Numbered from the stretch's first letter, positions 36,044 through 50,543 are shown. The stretch: 64,000 bases of DNA from Linyphia triangularis (GCA_963978545.1 CAXBTE010000030.1:62001-126000); one strand, 5' to 3'. Notes: a model not told the origin generated them from the sequence alone. Numbers and translations are program-made.

Positions 36044-39000
36044 TCCACTCTTATCGAGTACAACGATACCCTCTTCGTAGAGTCCCCTTCTTACAGTGTA
36101 CAAGGATATCCTCTTCATAGAGTCCACTCTTAGAGAGTACAACGATATCCTCTTCATAGAGTCCCCTTCTTACAGAGTACAAGGATACCCTCTTCATAGA
36201 GTCCCCTTCTTACAGAGTACAAGGATACCCTCTTCATAGAGTCCCCTTCTTACATAGTACAAGGATACCCTCTTCATAGAGTCCCCTTCTTACAGTGTAC
36301 AAGGATATCCTCTTCATAGAGTCCACTCTTATAGAGTACAAGGATACCCTCTTCATAGAGTCCCCTTCTTACAGAGTACAAGGATACCCTCTTCATAGAG
36401 TCCCCTTCTTACAGAGTACAAGGATACCCTCTTCATAGAGTCCCCTTCTTACAGTGTACAAGGATATCCTCTTCATAGAGTCCACTCTTATAGAGTACAA
36501 CGATACCCTATTCATAGAGTCCCCTTCTTACAGTGTACAAGGATATCCTCTTCATAGAGTCCACTCTTAGAGAGTACAAGGATACCCTCTTCATAGAGTC
36601 CCCTTCTTACAGAGTACAAGGATACCCTCTTCATAGAGTCCCCTTCTTACATAGTACAAGGATACCCTCTTCATAGAGTCCCCTTCTTACAGTGTACAAG
36701 GATATCCTCTTCATAGAGTCCACTCTTATAGAGTACAAGGATACCCTCTTCATAGAGTCCCCTTCTTACAGAGTACAAGGATACCCTCTTCATAGAGTCC
36801 CCTTCTTACAGAGTACAAGGATACCCTCTTCATAGAGTCCCCTTCTTACAGTGTACAAGGATATCCTCTTCATAGAGTCCACTCTTATAGAGTACAACGA
36901 TACCCTCTTCATAGAGTCCCCTTCTTACAGTGTACAAGGATATCCTCTTCATAGAGTCCACTCTTAGAGAGTACAAGGATACCCTCTTCATAGAGTCCCC
37001 TTCTTACAGAGTACAAGGATACCCTCTTCATAGAGTCCCCTTCTTACAGAGTACAAGGATACCCTCTTCATAGAGTCCCCTTCTTACAGTGTACAAGGAT
37101 ATCCTCTTCATAGAGTCCACTCTTATAGAGTACAAGGATACCCTCTTCATAGAGTCCCCTTCTTACAGAGTACAAGGATACCCTCTTCATAGAGTCCCCT
37201 TCTTACAGTGTACAAGGATATCCTCTTCATAGAGTCCCCTTCTTACAGTGTACAAGGATATCCTCTTCATAGAGTCCCCTTCTTACAGTGTACAAGGATA
37301 TCCTCTTCATAGAGTCCACTCTTATAGAGTACAAGGATATCCTCTTCATAGAGTCCACTCTTAGAGAGTACAAGGATACCCTCTTCATAGAGTCCACTCT
37401 TAGAGAGTACAAGGATACCCTCTTCATAGAGTCCCCTTCTTACAGAGTACAAGGATACCCTCTTCATAGAGTCCCCTTCTTACAGAGTACAAGGATACCC
37501 TCTTCATAGAGTCCCCTTCTTACAGAGTACAAGGATACCCTCTTCATAGAGTCCCCTTCTTACAGTGTACAAGGATATCCTCTTCATAGAGTCCCCTTCT
37601 TACAGTGTACAAGGATATCCTCTTCATAGAGTCCCCTTCTTACAGTGTACAAGGATATCCTCTTCATAGAGTCCACTCTTATAGAGTACAACGATACCCT
37701 CTTCATAGAGTCCCCTTCTTACAGTGTACAAGGATATCCTCTTCATAGAGTCCACTCTTAGAGAGTACAAGGATACCCTCTTCATAGAGTCCCCTTCTTA
37801 CAGAGTACAAGGATACCCTCTTCATAGAGTCCCCTTCTTACAGAGTACAAGGATACCCTCTTCATAGAGTCCCCTTCTTACAGAGTACAAGGATACCCTC
37901 TTCATAGAGTCCCCTTCTTACAGAGTACAAGGATACCCTCTTCATAGAGTCCCCTTCTTACAGTGTACAAGGATATCCTCTTCATAGAGTCCACTCTTAT
38001 AGAGTACAAGGATACCCTCTTCATAGAGTCCCCTTCTTACAGAGTACAAGGATACCCTCTTCATAGAGTCCCCTTCTTACAGTGTACAAGGATATCCTCT
38101 TCATAGAGTCCCCTTCTTACAGTGTACAAGGATATCCTCTTCATAGAGTCCCCTTCTTACAGTGTACAAGGATATCCTCTTCATAGAGTCCACTCTTATA
38201 GAGTACAACGATACCCTCTTCATAGAGTCCCCTTCTTACAGTGTACAAGGATATCCTCTTCATAGAGTCCACTCTTATAGAGTACAACGATACCCTCTTC
38301 ATAGAGTCCCCTTCTTACAGTGTACAAGGATATCCTCTTCATAGAGTCCACTCTTAGAGAGTACAAGGATACCCTCTTCATAGAGTCCCCTTCTTACAGA
38401 GTACAAGGATACCCTCTTCATAGAGTCCCCTTCTTACAGAGTACAAGGATACCCTCTTCATAGAGTCCCCTTCTTACAGAGTACAAGGATACCCTCTTCA
38501 TAGAGTCCCCTTCTTACAGTGTACAAGGATATCCTCTTCATAGAGTCCCCTTCTTACAGTGTACAAGGATATCCTCTTCATAGAGTCCCCTTCTTACAGT
38601 GTACAAGGATATCCTCTTCATAGAGTCCACTCTTATAGAGTACAACGATACCCTCTTCATAGAGTCCCCTTCTTACAGTGTACAAGGATATCCTCTTCAT
38701 AGAGTCCACTCTTAGAGAGTACAAGGATACCCTCTTCATAGAGTCCCCTTCTTACAGAGTACAAGGATACCCTCTTCATAGAGTCCCCTTCTTACAGAGT
38801 ACAAGGATACCCTCTTCATAGAGTCCCCTTCTTACAGAGTACAAGGATACCCTCTTCATAGAGTCCCCTTCTTACAGAGTACAAGGATACCCTCTTCATA
38901 GAGTCCCCTTCTTACAGAGTACAAGGATACCCTCTTCATAGAGTCCCCTTCTTACAGTGTACAAGGATATCCTCTTCATAGAGTCCACTCTTATAGAGTA

Positions 39001-42000
39001 CAACGATACCCTCTTCATAGAGTCCCCTTCTTACAGTGTACAAGGATATCCTCTTCATAGAGTCCCCTTCTTACAGAGTACAAGGATACCCTCTTCATAG
39101 AGTCCCCTTCTTACAGAGTACAAGGATACCCTCTTCATAGAGTCCCCTTCTTACAGAGTACAAGGATACCCTCTTCATAGAGTCCCCTTCTTACAGAGTA
39201 CAAGGATACCCTCTTCATAGAGTCCCCTTCTTACAGTGTACAAGGATATCCTCTTCATAGAGTCCCCTTCTTACAGTGTACAAGGATATCCTCTTCATAG
39301 AGTCCCCTTCTTACAGTGTACAAGGATATCCTCTTCATAGAGTCCACTCTTATAGAGTACAACGATACCCTCTTCATAGAGTCCCCTTCTTACAGTGTAC
39401 AAGGATATCCTCTTCATAGAGTCCACTCTTAGAGAGTACAAGGATACCCTCTTCATAGAGTCCCCTTCTTACAGAGTACAAGGATACCCTCTTCATAGAG
39501 TCCCCTTCTTACAGAGTACAAGGATATCCTCTTCATAGAGTCCACTCTTATCGAGTACAACGATACCCTCTTCGTAGAGTCCCCTTCTTACAGTGTACAA
39601 GGATATCCTCTTCATAGAGTCCACTCTTAGAGAGTACAACGATATCCTCTTCATAGAGTCCCCTTCTTACAGAGTACAAGGATACCCTCTTCATAGAGTC
39701 CCCTTCTTACAGAGTACAAGGATACCCTCTTCATAGAGTCCCCTTCTTACATAGTACAAGGATACCCTCTTCATAGAGTCCCCTTCTTACAGTGTACAAG
39801 GATATCCTCTTCATAGAGTCCACTCTTATAGAGTACAAGGATACCCTCTTCATAGAGTCCCCTTCTTACAGAGTACAAGGATACCCTCTTCATAGAGTCC
39901 CCTTCTTACAGAGTACAAGGATACCCTCTTCATAGAGTCCCCTTCTTACAGTGTACAAGGATATCCTCTTCATAGAGTCCACTCTTATAGAGTACAACGA
40001 TACCCTCTTCATAGAGTCCCCTTCTTACAGTGTACAAGGATATCCTCTTCATAGAGTCCACTCTTAGAGAGTACAAGGATACCCTCTTCATAGAGTCCCC
40101 TTCTTACAGAGTACAAGGATACCCTCTTCATAGAGTCCCCTTCTTACATAGTACAAGGATACCCTCTTCATAGAGTCCCCTTCTTACAGTGTACAAGGAT
40201 ATCCTCTTCATAGAGTCCACTCTTATAGAGTACAAGGATACCCTCTTCATAGAGTCCCCTTCTTACAGAGTACAAGGATACCCTCTTCATAGAGTCCCCT
40301 TCTTACAGAGTACAAGGATACCCTCTTCATAGAGTCCCCTTCTTACAGTGTACAAGGATATCCTCTTCATAGAGTCCACTCTTATAGAGTACAACGATAC
40401 CCTCTTCATAGAGTCCCCTTCTTACAGTGTACAAGGATATCCTCTTCATAGAGTCCACTCTTAGAGAGTACAAGGATACCCTCTTCATAGAGTCCCCTTC
40501 TTACAGAGTACAAGGATACCCTCTTCATAGAGTCCCCTTCTTACAGAGTACAAGGATACCCTCTTCATAGAGTCCCCTTCTTACAGAGTACAAGGATACC
40601 CTCTTCATAGAGTCCCCTTCTTACAGTGTACAAGGATATCCTCTTCATAGAGTCCCCTTCTTACAGTGTACAAGGATATCCTCTTCATAGAGTCCCCTTC
40701 TTACAGTGTACAAGGATATCCTCTTCATAGAGTCCACTCTTATAGAGTACAACGATACCCTCTTCATAGAGTCCCCTTCTTACAGTGTACAAGGATATCC
40801 TCTTCATAGAGTCCACTCTTAGAGAGTACAAGGATACCCTCTTCATAGAGTCCCCTTCTTACAGAGTACAAGGATACCCTCTTCATAGAGTCCCCTTCTT
40901 ACAGAGTACAAGGATATCCTCTTCATAGAGTCCACTCTTATCGAGTACAACGATATCCTCTTCATAGAGTCCCCTTCTTACAGAGTACAAGGATACCCTC
41001 TTCATAGAGTCCCCTTCTTACAGAGTACAAGGATACCCTCTTCATAGAGTCCCCTTCTTACATAGTACAAGGATACCCTCTTCATAGAGTCCCCTTCTTA
41101 CAGTGTACAAGGATATCCTCTTCATAGAGTCCACTCTTATAGAGTACAAGGATACCCTCTTCATAGAGTCCCCTTCTTACAGAGTACAAGGATACCCTCT
41201 TCATAGAGTCCCCTTCTTACAGAGTACAAGGATACCCTCTTCATAGAGTCCCCTTCTTACAGTGTACAAGGATATCCTCTTCATAGAGTCCACTCTTATA
41301 GAGTACAACGATACCCTCTTCATAGAGTCCCCTTCTTACAGTGTACAAGGATATCCTCTTCATAGAGTCCACTCTTAGAGAGTACAAGGATACCCTCTTC
41401 ATAGAGTCCCCTTCTTACAGAGTACAAGGATACCCTCTTCATAGAGTCCCCTTCTTACATAGTACAAGGATACCCTCTTCATAGAGTCCCCTTCTTACAG
41501 TGTACAAGGATATCCTCTTCATAGAGTCCACTCTTATAGAGTACAAGGATACCCTCTTCATAGAGTCCCCTTCTTACAGAGTACAAGGATACCCTCTTCA
41601 TAGAGTCCCCTTCTTACAGAGTACAAGGATACCCTCTTCATAGAGTCCCCTTCTTACAGTGTACAAGGATATCCTCTTCATAGAGTCCACTCTTATAGAG
41701 TACAACGATACCCTCTTCATAGAGTCCCCTTCTTACAGTGTACAAGGATATCCTCTTCATAGAGTCCACTCTTATAGAGTACAAGGATACCCTCTTCATA
41801 GAGTCCCCTTCTTACAGAGTACAAGGATACCCTCTTCATAGAGTCCCCTTCTTACAGAGTACAAGGATACCCTCTTCATAGAGTCCCCTTCTTACAGAGT
41901 ACAAGGATACCCTCTTCATAGAGTCCCCTTCTTACAGAGTACAAGGATATCCTCTTCATAGAGTCCACTCTTATCGAGTACAACGATACCCTCTTCATAG

Positions 42001-42240
42001 AGTCCCCTTCTTACAGAGTACAAGGATATCCTCTTCATAGAGTCCCCTTCTTACAGTGTACAAGGATATCCTCTTCATAGAGTCCACTCTTATAGAGTAC
42101 AACGATACCCTCTTCATAGAGTCCCCTTCTTACAGTGTACAAGGATATCCTCTTCATAGAGTCCACTCTTAGAGAGTACAAGGATACCCTCTTCATAGAG
42201 TCCCCTTCTTACAGAGTACAAGGATACCCTCTTCATAGAG
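36044..42240 (+). repeat. Copy of the 21.7-28.0 kb segment (offset 14,345 bp)
   Basis: B4 at 21699 and 36044, B7 at 22970 and 37315, B4 at 25196 and 39541, and the rare ccctattcat base at 22165 and 36510 are all 14,345 bp apart. Past 40.93 kb the offset falls to 14,266 because 79 bp is missing. Order diverges near 42.2 kb, where an A1 run is replaced by A1-A1-A4. Confidence 0.92.
40931..40969 (+). repeat. B4/B5 fusion monomer from a 79 bp deletion
   Basis: The left part is B4 (tatcgagtacaacgata) and the right part is B5 (atatcctcttcatagag). In other copies B4, A2 and B5 are separate units; here they are one 39 bp unit, so 79 bp was lost. The two parents share gagtacaacgata around the join. 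I saw this unit only once. Confidence 0.92.
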
Positions 42241-45141
42241 TCCCCTTCTTACAGAGTACAAGGATACCCTCTTCATAGAGTCCCCTTCTTACATAGTACA
42301 AGGATACCCTCTTCATAGAGTCCCCTTCTTACAGTGTACAAGGATATCCTCTTCATAGAGTCCACTCTTATAGAGTACAAGGATACCCTCTTCATAGAGT
42401 CCCCTTCTTACAGAGTACAAGGATACCCTCTTCATAGAGTCCCCTTCTTACAGAGTACAAGGATACCCTCTTCATAGAGTCCCCTTCTTACAGTGTACAA
42501 GGATATCCTCTTCATAGAGTCCACTCTTATAGAGTACAACGATACCCTCTTCATAGAGTCCCCTTCTTACAGTGTACAAGGATATCCTCTTCATAGAGTC
42601 CACTCTTAGAGAGTACAAGGATACCCTCTTCATAGAGTCCCCTTCTTACAGAGTACAAGGATACCCTCTTCATAGAGTCCCCTTCTTACATAGTACAAGG
42701 ATACCCTCTTCATAGAGTCCCCTTCTTACAGTGTACAAGGATATCCTCTTCATAGAGTCCACTCTTATAGAGTACAAGGATACCCTCTTCATAGAGTCCC
42801 CTTCTTACAGAGTACAAGGATACCCTCTTCATAGAGTCCCCTTCTTACAGAGTACAAGGATACCCTCTTCATAGAGTCCCCTTCTTACAGTGTACAAGGA
42901 TATCCTCTTCATAGAGTCCACTCTTATAGAGTACAACGATACCCTCTTCATAGAGTCCCCTTCTTACAGTGTACAAGGATATCCTCTTCATAGAGTCCAC
43001 TCTTAGAGAGTACAAGGATACCCTCTTCATAGAGTCCCCTTCTTACAGAGTACAAGGATACCCTCTTCATAGAGTCCCCTTCTTACAGAGTACAAGGATA
43101 CCCTCTTCATAGAGTCCCCTTCTTACAGTGTACAAGGATATCCTCTTCATAGAGTCCACTCTTATAGAGTACAAGGATACCCTCTTCATAGAGTCCCCTT
43201 CTTACAGAGTACAAGGATACCCTCTTCATAGAGTCCCCTTCTTACAGTGTACAAGGATATCCTCTTCATAGAGTCCCCTTCTTACAGTGTACAAGGATAT
43301 CCTCTTCATAGAGTCCCCTTCTTACAGTGTACAAGGATATCCTCTTCATAGAGTCCACTCTTATAGAGTACAAGGATATCCTCTTCATAGAGTCCACTCT
43401 TAGAGAGTACAAGGATACCCTCTTCATAGAGTCCACTCTTAGAGAGTACAAGGATACCCTCTTCATAGAGTCCCCTTCTTACAGAGTACAAGGATACCCT
43501 CTTCATAGAGTCCCCTTCTTACAGAGTACAAGGATACCCTCTTCATAGAGTCCCCTTCTTACAGAGTACAAGGATACCCTCTTCATAGAGTCCCCTTCTT
43601 ACAGTGTACAAGGATATCCTCTTCATAGAGTCCCCTTCTTACAGTGTACAAGGATATCCTCTTCATAGAGTCCCCTTCTTACAGTGTACAAGGATATCCT
43701 CTTCATAGAGTCCACTCTTATAGAGTACAACGATACCCTCTTCATAGAGTCCCCTTCTTACAGTGTACAAGGATATCCTCTTCATAGAGTCCACTCTTAG
43801 AGAGTACAAGGATACCCTCTTCATAGAGTCCCCTTCTTACAGAGTACAAGGATACCCTCTTCATAGAGTCCCCTTCTTACAGAGTACAAGGATACCCTCT
43901 TCATAGAGTCCCCTTCTTACAGAGTACAAGGATACCCTCTTCATAGAGTCCCCTTCTTACAGAGTACAAGGATACCCTCTTCATAGAGTCCCCTTCTTAC
44001 AGAGTACAAGGATACCCTCTTCATAGAGTCCCCTTCTTACAGTGTACAAGGATATCCTCTTCATAGAGTCCACTCTTATAGAGTACAAGGATACCCTCTT
44101 CATAGAGTCCCCTTCTTACAGAGTACAAGGATACCCTCTTCATAGAGTCCCCTTCTTACAGTGTACAAGGATATCCTCTTCATAGAGTCCCCTTCTTACA
44201 GTGTACAAGGATATCCTCTTCATAGAGTCCCCTTCTTACAGTGTACAAGGATATCCTCTTCATAGAGTCCACTCTTATAGAGTACAACGATACCCTCTTC
44301 ATAGAGTCCCCTTCTTACAGTGTACAAGGATATCCTCTTCATAGAGTCCACTCTTATAGAGTACAACGATACCCTCTTCATAGAGTCCCCTTCTTACAGT
44401 GTACAAGGATATCCTCTTCATAGAGTCCACTCTTAGAGAGTACAAGGATACCCTCTTCATAGAGTCCCCTTCTTACAGAGTACAAGGATACCCTCTTCAT
44501 AGAGTCCCCTTCTTACAGAGTACAAGGATACCCTCTTCATAGAGTCCCCTTCTTACAGAGTACAAGGATACCCTCTTCATAGAGTCCCCTTCTTACAGTG
44601 TACAAGGATATCCTCTTCATAGAGTCCCCTTCTTACAGTGTACAAGGATATCCTCTTCATAGAGTCCCCTTCTTACAGTGTACAAGGATATCCTCTTCAT
44701 AGAGTACACTCTTATAGAGTACAACGATACCCTCTTCATAGAGTCCCCTTCTTACAGTGTACAAGGATATCCTCTTCATAGAGTCCACTCTTAGAGAGTA
44801 CAAGGATACCCTCTTCATAGAGTCCCCTTCTTACAGAGTACAAGGATACCCTCTTCATAGAGTCCCCTTCTTACAGAGTACAAGGATACCCTCTTCATAG
44901 AGTCCCCTTCTTACAGAGTACAAGGATACCCTCTTCATAGAGTCCCCTTCTTACAGTGTACAAGGATATCCTCTTCATAGAGTCCCCTTCTTACAGTGTA
45001 CAAGGATATCCTCTTCATAGAGTCCCCTTCTTACAGTGTACAAGGATATCCTCTTCATAGAGTCCACTCTTATAGAGTACAACGATACCCTCTTCATAGA
45101 GTCCCCTTCTTACAGTGTACAAGGATATCCTCTTCATAGAG
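42200..45141 (+). repeat. Copy of the 11.1-14.0 kb segment
   Basis: Follows directly on the 14,345 bp copy and matches 11.1-14.0 kb at offset 31,113, including the rare tacactctt unit at 44705. The 36-45 kb stretch is therefore a mosaic of two source blocks joined near 42.2 kb. Confidence 0.85.
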
Positions 45142-45896
45142 TCCACTCTTAGAGAGTACAAGGATACCCTCTTCATAGAGTCCCCTTCTTACAGAGTACA
45201 AGGATACCCTCTTCATAGAGTCCCCTTCTTACAGAGTACAAGGATACCCTCTTCATAGAGTCCCCTTCTTACAGTGTACAAGGATATCCTCTTCATAGAG
45301 TCCACTCTTATAGAGTACAAGGATACCCTCTTCATAGAGTCCCCTTCTTACAGAGTACAAGGATACCCTCTTCATAGAGTCCCCTTCTTACAGAGTACAA
45401 GGATACCCTCTTCATAGAGTCCCCTTCTTACAGTGTACAAGGATATCCTCTTCATAGAGTCCACTCTTATAGAGTACAACGATACCCTCTTCATAGAGTC
45501 CCCTTCTTACAGTGTACAAGGATATCCTCTTCATAGAGTCCACTCTTAGAGAGTACAAGGATACCCTCTTCATAGAGTCCCCTTCTTACAGAGTACAAGG
45601 ATACCCTCTTCATAGAGTCCCCTTCTTACAGAGTACAAGGATACCCTCTTCATAGAGTCCCCTTCTTACAGAGTACAAGGATACCCTCTTCATAGAGTCC
45701 CCTTCTTACAGTGTACAAGGATATCCTCTTCATAGAGTCCCCTTCTTACAGTGTACAAGGATATCCTCTTCATAGAGTCCCCTTCTTACAGTGTACAAGG
45801 ATATCCTCTTCATAGAGTCCACTCTTATAGAGTACAAGGATACCCTCTTCATAGAGTCCCCTTCTTACAGTGTACAAGGATATCCTCTTCATAGAG

Positions 45897-48800
45897 TCCA
45901 CTCTTAGAGAGTACAAGGATACCCTCTTCATAGAGTCCCCTTCTTACAGAGTACAAGGATACCCTCTTCATAGAGTCCCCTTCTTACAGAGTACAAGGAT
46001 ATCCTCTTCATAGAGTCCACTCTTATCGAGTACAACGATACCCTCTTCGTAGAGTCCCCTTCTTACAGTGTACAAGGATATCCTCTTCATAGAGTCCACT
46101 CTTAGAGAGTACAACGATATCCTCTTCATAGAGTCCCCTTCTTACAGAGTACAAGGATACCCTCTTCATAGAGTCCCCTTCTTACAGAGTACAAGGATAC
46201 CCTCTTCATAGAGTCCCCTTCTTACATAGTACAAGGATACCCTCTTCATAGAGTCCCCTTCTTACAGTGTACAAGGATATCCTCTTCATAGAGTCCACTC
46301 TTATAGAGTACAAGGATACCCTCTTCATAGAGTCCCCTTCTTACAGAGTACAAGGATACCCTCTTCATAGAGTCCCCTTCTTACAGAGTACAAGGATACC
46401 CTCTTCATAGAGTCCCCTTCTTACAGTGTACAAGGATATCCTCTTCATAGAGTCCACTCTTATAGAGTACAACGATACCCTCTTCATAGAGTCCCCTTCT
46501 TACAGTGTACAAGGATATCCTCTTCATAGAGTCCACTCTTAGAGAGTACAAGGATACCCTCTTCATAGAGTCCCCTTCTTACAGAGTACAAGGATACCCT
46601 CTTCATAGAGTCCCCTTCTTACATAGTACAAGGATACCCTCTTCATAGAGTCCCCTTCTTACAGTGTACAAGGATATCCTCTTCATAGAGTCCACTCTTA
46701 TAGAGTACAAGGATACCCTCTTCATAGAGTCCCCTTCTTACAGAGTACAAGGATACCCTCTTCATAGAGTCCCCTTCTTACAGAGTACAAGGATACCCTC
46801 TTCATAGAGTCCCCTTCTTACAGTGTACAAGGATATCCTCTTCATAGAGTCCACTCTTATAGAGTACAACGATACCCTCTTCATAGAGTCCCCTTCTTAC
46901 AGTGTACAAGGATATCCTCTTCATAGAGTCCACTCTTAGAGAGTACAAGGATACCCTCTTCATAGAGTCCCCTTCTTACAGAGTACAAGGATACCCTCTT
47001 CATAGAGTCCCCTTCTTACAGAGTACAAGGATACCCTCTTCATAGAGTCCCCTTCTTACAGAGTACAAGGATACCCTCTTCATAGAGTCCCCTTCTTACA
47101 GTGTACAAGGATATCCTCTTCATAGAGTCCCCTTCTTACAGTGTACAAGGATATCCTCTTCATAGAGTCCCCTTCTTACAGTGTACAAGGATATCCTCTT
47201 CATAGAGTCCACTCTTATAGAGTACAACGATACCCTCTTCATAGAGTCCCCTTCTTACAGTGTACAAGGATATCCTCTTCATAGAGTCCACTCTTAGAGA
47301 GTACAAGGATACCCTCTTCATAGAGTCCCCTTCTTACAGAGTACAAGGATACCCTCTTCATAGAGTCCCCTTCTTACAGAGTACAAGGATATCCTCTTCA
47401 TAGAGTCCACTCTTATCGAGTACAACGATACCCTCTTCGTAGAGTCCCCTTCTTACAGTGTACAAGGATATCCTCTTCATAGAGTCCACTCTTAGAGAGT
47501 ACAACGATATCCTCTTCATAGAGTCCCCTTCTTACAGAGTACAAGGATACCCTCTTCATAGAGTCCCCTTCTTACAGAGTACAAGGATACCCTCTTCATA
47601 GAGTCCCCTTCTTACATAGTACACGGATACCCTCTTCATAGAGTCCCCTTCTTACAGTGTACAAGGATATCCTCTTCATAGAGTCCACTCTTATAGAGTA
47701 CAAGGATACCCTCTTCATAGAGTCCCCTTCTTACAGAGTACAAGGATACCCTCTTCATAGAGTCCCCTTCTTACAGAGTACAAGGATACCCTCTTCATAG
47801 AGTCCCCTTCTTACAGTGTACAAGGATATCCTCTTCATAGAGTCCACTCTTATAGAGTACAACGATACCCTCTTCATAGAGTCCCCTTCTTACAGTGTAC
47901 AAGGATATCCTCTTCATAGAGTCCACTCTTAGAGAGTACAAGGATACCCTCTTCATAGAGTCCCCTTCTTACAGAGTACAAGGATACCCTCTTCATAGAG
48001 TCCCCTTCTTACATAGTACAAGGATACCCTCTTCATAGAGTCCCCTTCTTACAGTGTACAAGGATATCCTCTTCATAGAGTCCACTCTTATAGAGTACAA
48101 GGATACCCTCTTCATAGAGTCCCCTTCTTACAGAGTACAAGGATACCCTCTTCATAGAGTCCCCTTCTTACAGAGTACAAGGATACCCTCTTCATAGAGT
48201 CCCCTTCTTACAGTGTACAAGGATATCCTCTTCATAGAGTCCACTCTTATAGAGTACAACGATACCCTCTTCATAGAGTCCCCTTCTTACAGTGTACAAG
48301 GATATCCTCTTCATAGAGTCCACTCTTAGAGAGTACAAGGATACCCTCTTCATAGAGTCCCCTTCTTACAGAGTACAAGGATACCCTCTTCATAGAGTCC
48401 CCTTCTTACAGAGTACAAGGATACCCTCTTCATAGAGTCCCCTTCTTACAGAGTACAAGGATACCCTCTTCATAGAGTCCCCTTCTTACAGTGTACAAGG
48501 ATATCCTCTTCATAGAGTCCCCTTCTTACAGTGTACAAGGATATCCTCTTCATAGAGTCCCCTTCTTACAGTGTACAAGGATATCCTCTTCATAGAGTCC
48601 ACTCTTATAGAGTACAACGATACCCTCTTCATAGAGTCCCCTTCTTACAGTGTACAAGGATATCCTCTTCATAGAGTCCACTCTTAGAGAGTACAAGGAT
48701 ACCCTCTTCATAGAGTCCCCTTCTTACAGAGTACAAGGATACCCTCTTCATAGAGTCCCCTTCTTACAGAGTACAAGGATATCCTCTTCATAGAGTCCAC

Positions 48801-49470
48801 TCTTATCGAGTACAACGATACCCTCTTCGTAGAGTCCCCTTCTTACAGTGTACAAGGATATCCTCTTCATAGAGTCCACTCTTAGAGAGTACAACGATAT
48901 CCTCTTCATAGAGTCCCCTTCTTACAGAGTACAAGGATACCCTCTTCATAGAGTCCCCTTCTTACAGAGTACAAGGATACCCTCTTCATAGAGTCCCCTT
49001 CTTACATAGTACAAGGATACCCTCTTCATAGAGTCCCCTTCTTACAGTGTACAAGGATATCCTCTTCATAGAGTCCACTCTTATAGAGTACAAGGATACC
49101 CTCTTCATAGAGTCCCCTTCTTACAGAGTACAAGGATACCCTCTTCATAGAGTCCCCTTCTTACAGAGTACAAGGATACCCTCTTCATAGAGTCCCCTTC
49201 TTACAGTGTACAAGGATATCCTCTTCATAGAGTCCACTCTTATAGAGTACAACGATACCCTCTTCATAGAGTCCCCTTCTTACAGTGTACAAGGATATCC
49301 TCTTCATAGAGTCCACTCTTAGAGAGTACAAGGATACCCTCTTCATAGAGTCCCCTTCTTACAGAGTACAAGGATACCCTCTTCATAGAGTCCCCTTCTT
49401 ACATAGTACAAGGATACCCTCTTCATAGAGTCCCCTTCTTACAGTGTACAAGGATATCCTCTTCATAGAG
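45897..49470 (+). repeat. Three successive 1,390 bp HOR copies, the last truncated
   Basis: Copies start at 45897, 47287 and 48677, and their B4 units at 46016, 47406 and 48796 are 1,390 bp apart each time. The third copy matches for 794 bp, then goes from A4-A2 straight to B2-A2-B3 and an A1x8 run. A private A to C lies at 47624 (tacacgg in place of tacaagg). Confidence 0.9.
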
Positions 49471-50504
49471 TCCACTCTTATAGAGTACAACGATACCCTC
49501 TTCATAGAGTCCCCTTCTTACAGTGTACAAGGATATCCTCTTCATAGAGTCCACTCTTAGAGAGTACAAGGATACCCTCTTCATAGAGTCCCCTTCTTAC
49601 AGAGTACAAGGATACCCTCTTCATAGAGTCCCCTTCTTACAGAGTACAAGGATACCCTCTTCATAGAGTCCCCTTCTTACAGAGTACAAGGATACCCTCT
49701 TCATAGAGTCCCCTTCTTACAGAGTACAAGGATACCCTCTTCATAGAGTCCCCTTCTTACAGAGTACAAGGATACCCTCTTCATAGAGTCCCCTTCTTAC
49801 AGAGTACAAGGATACCCTCTTCATAGAGTCCCCTTCTTACAGAGTACAAGGATACCCTCTTCATAGAGTCCCCTTCTTACAGAGTACAAGGATACCCTCT
49901 TCATAGAGTCCCCTTCTTACAGTGTACAAGGATATCCTCTTCATAGAGTCCACTCTTATAGAGTACAAGGATACCCTCTTCATAGAGTCCCCTTCTTACA
50001 GAGTACAAGGATACCCTCTTCATAGAGTCCCCTTCTTACAGTGTACAAGGATATCCTCTTCATAGAGTCCCCTTCTTACAGTGTACAAGGATATCCTCTT
50101 CATAGAGTCCCCTTCTTACAGTGTACAAGGATATCCTCTTCATAGAGTCCACTCTTATAGAGTACAACGATACCCTCTTCATAGAGTCCCCTTCTTACAG
50201 TGTACAAGGATATCCTCTTCATAGAGTCCACTCTTATAGAGTACAACGATACCCTCTTCATAGAGTCCCCTTCTTACAGTGTACAAGGATATCCTCTTCA
50301 TAGAGTCCACTCTTAGAGAGTACAAGGATACCCTCTTCATAGAGTCCCCTTCTTACAGAGTACAAGGATACCCTCTTCATAGAGTCCCCTTCTTACAGAG
50401 TACAAGGATACCCTCTTCATAGAGTCCCCTTCTTACAGAGTACAAGGATACCCTCTTCATAGAGTCCCCTTCTTACAGAGTACAAGGATATCCTCTTCAT
50501 AGAG

Positions 50505-50543
50505 TCCACTCTTATCGAGTACAAGGATACCCTCTTCATAGAG
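50505..50543 (+). repeat. Partly converted B4 unit
   Basis: Sits where B4 is expected (after A1-A1-A1-A3, before A2-B5). It has tatcgag but aagg and the normal ttcatag end, so two of the three CpGs are gone. It looks like a B4 whose right part was replaced by the common sequence. It lies where the array becomes less regular. Confidence 0.82.
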
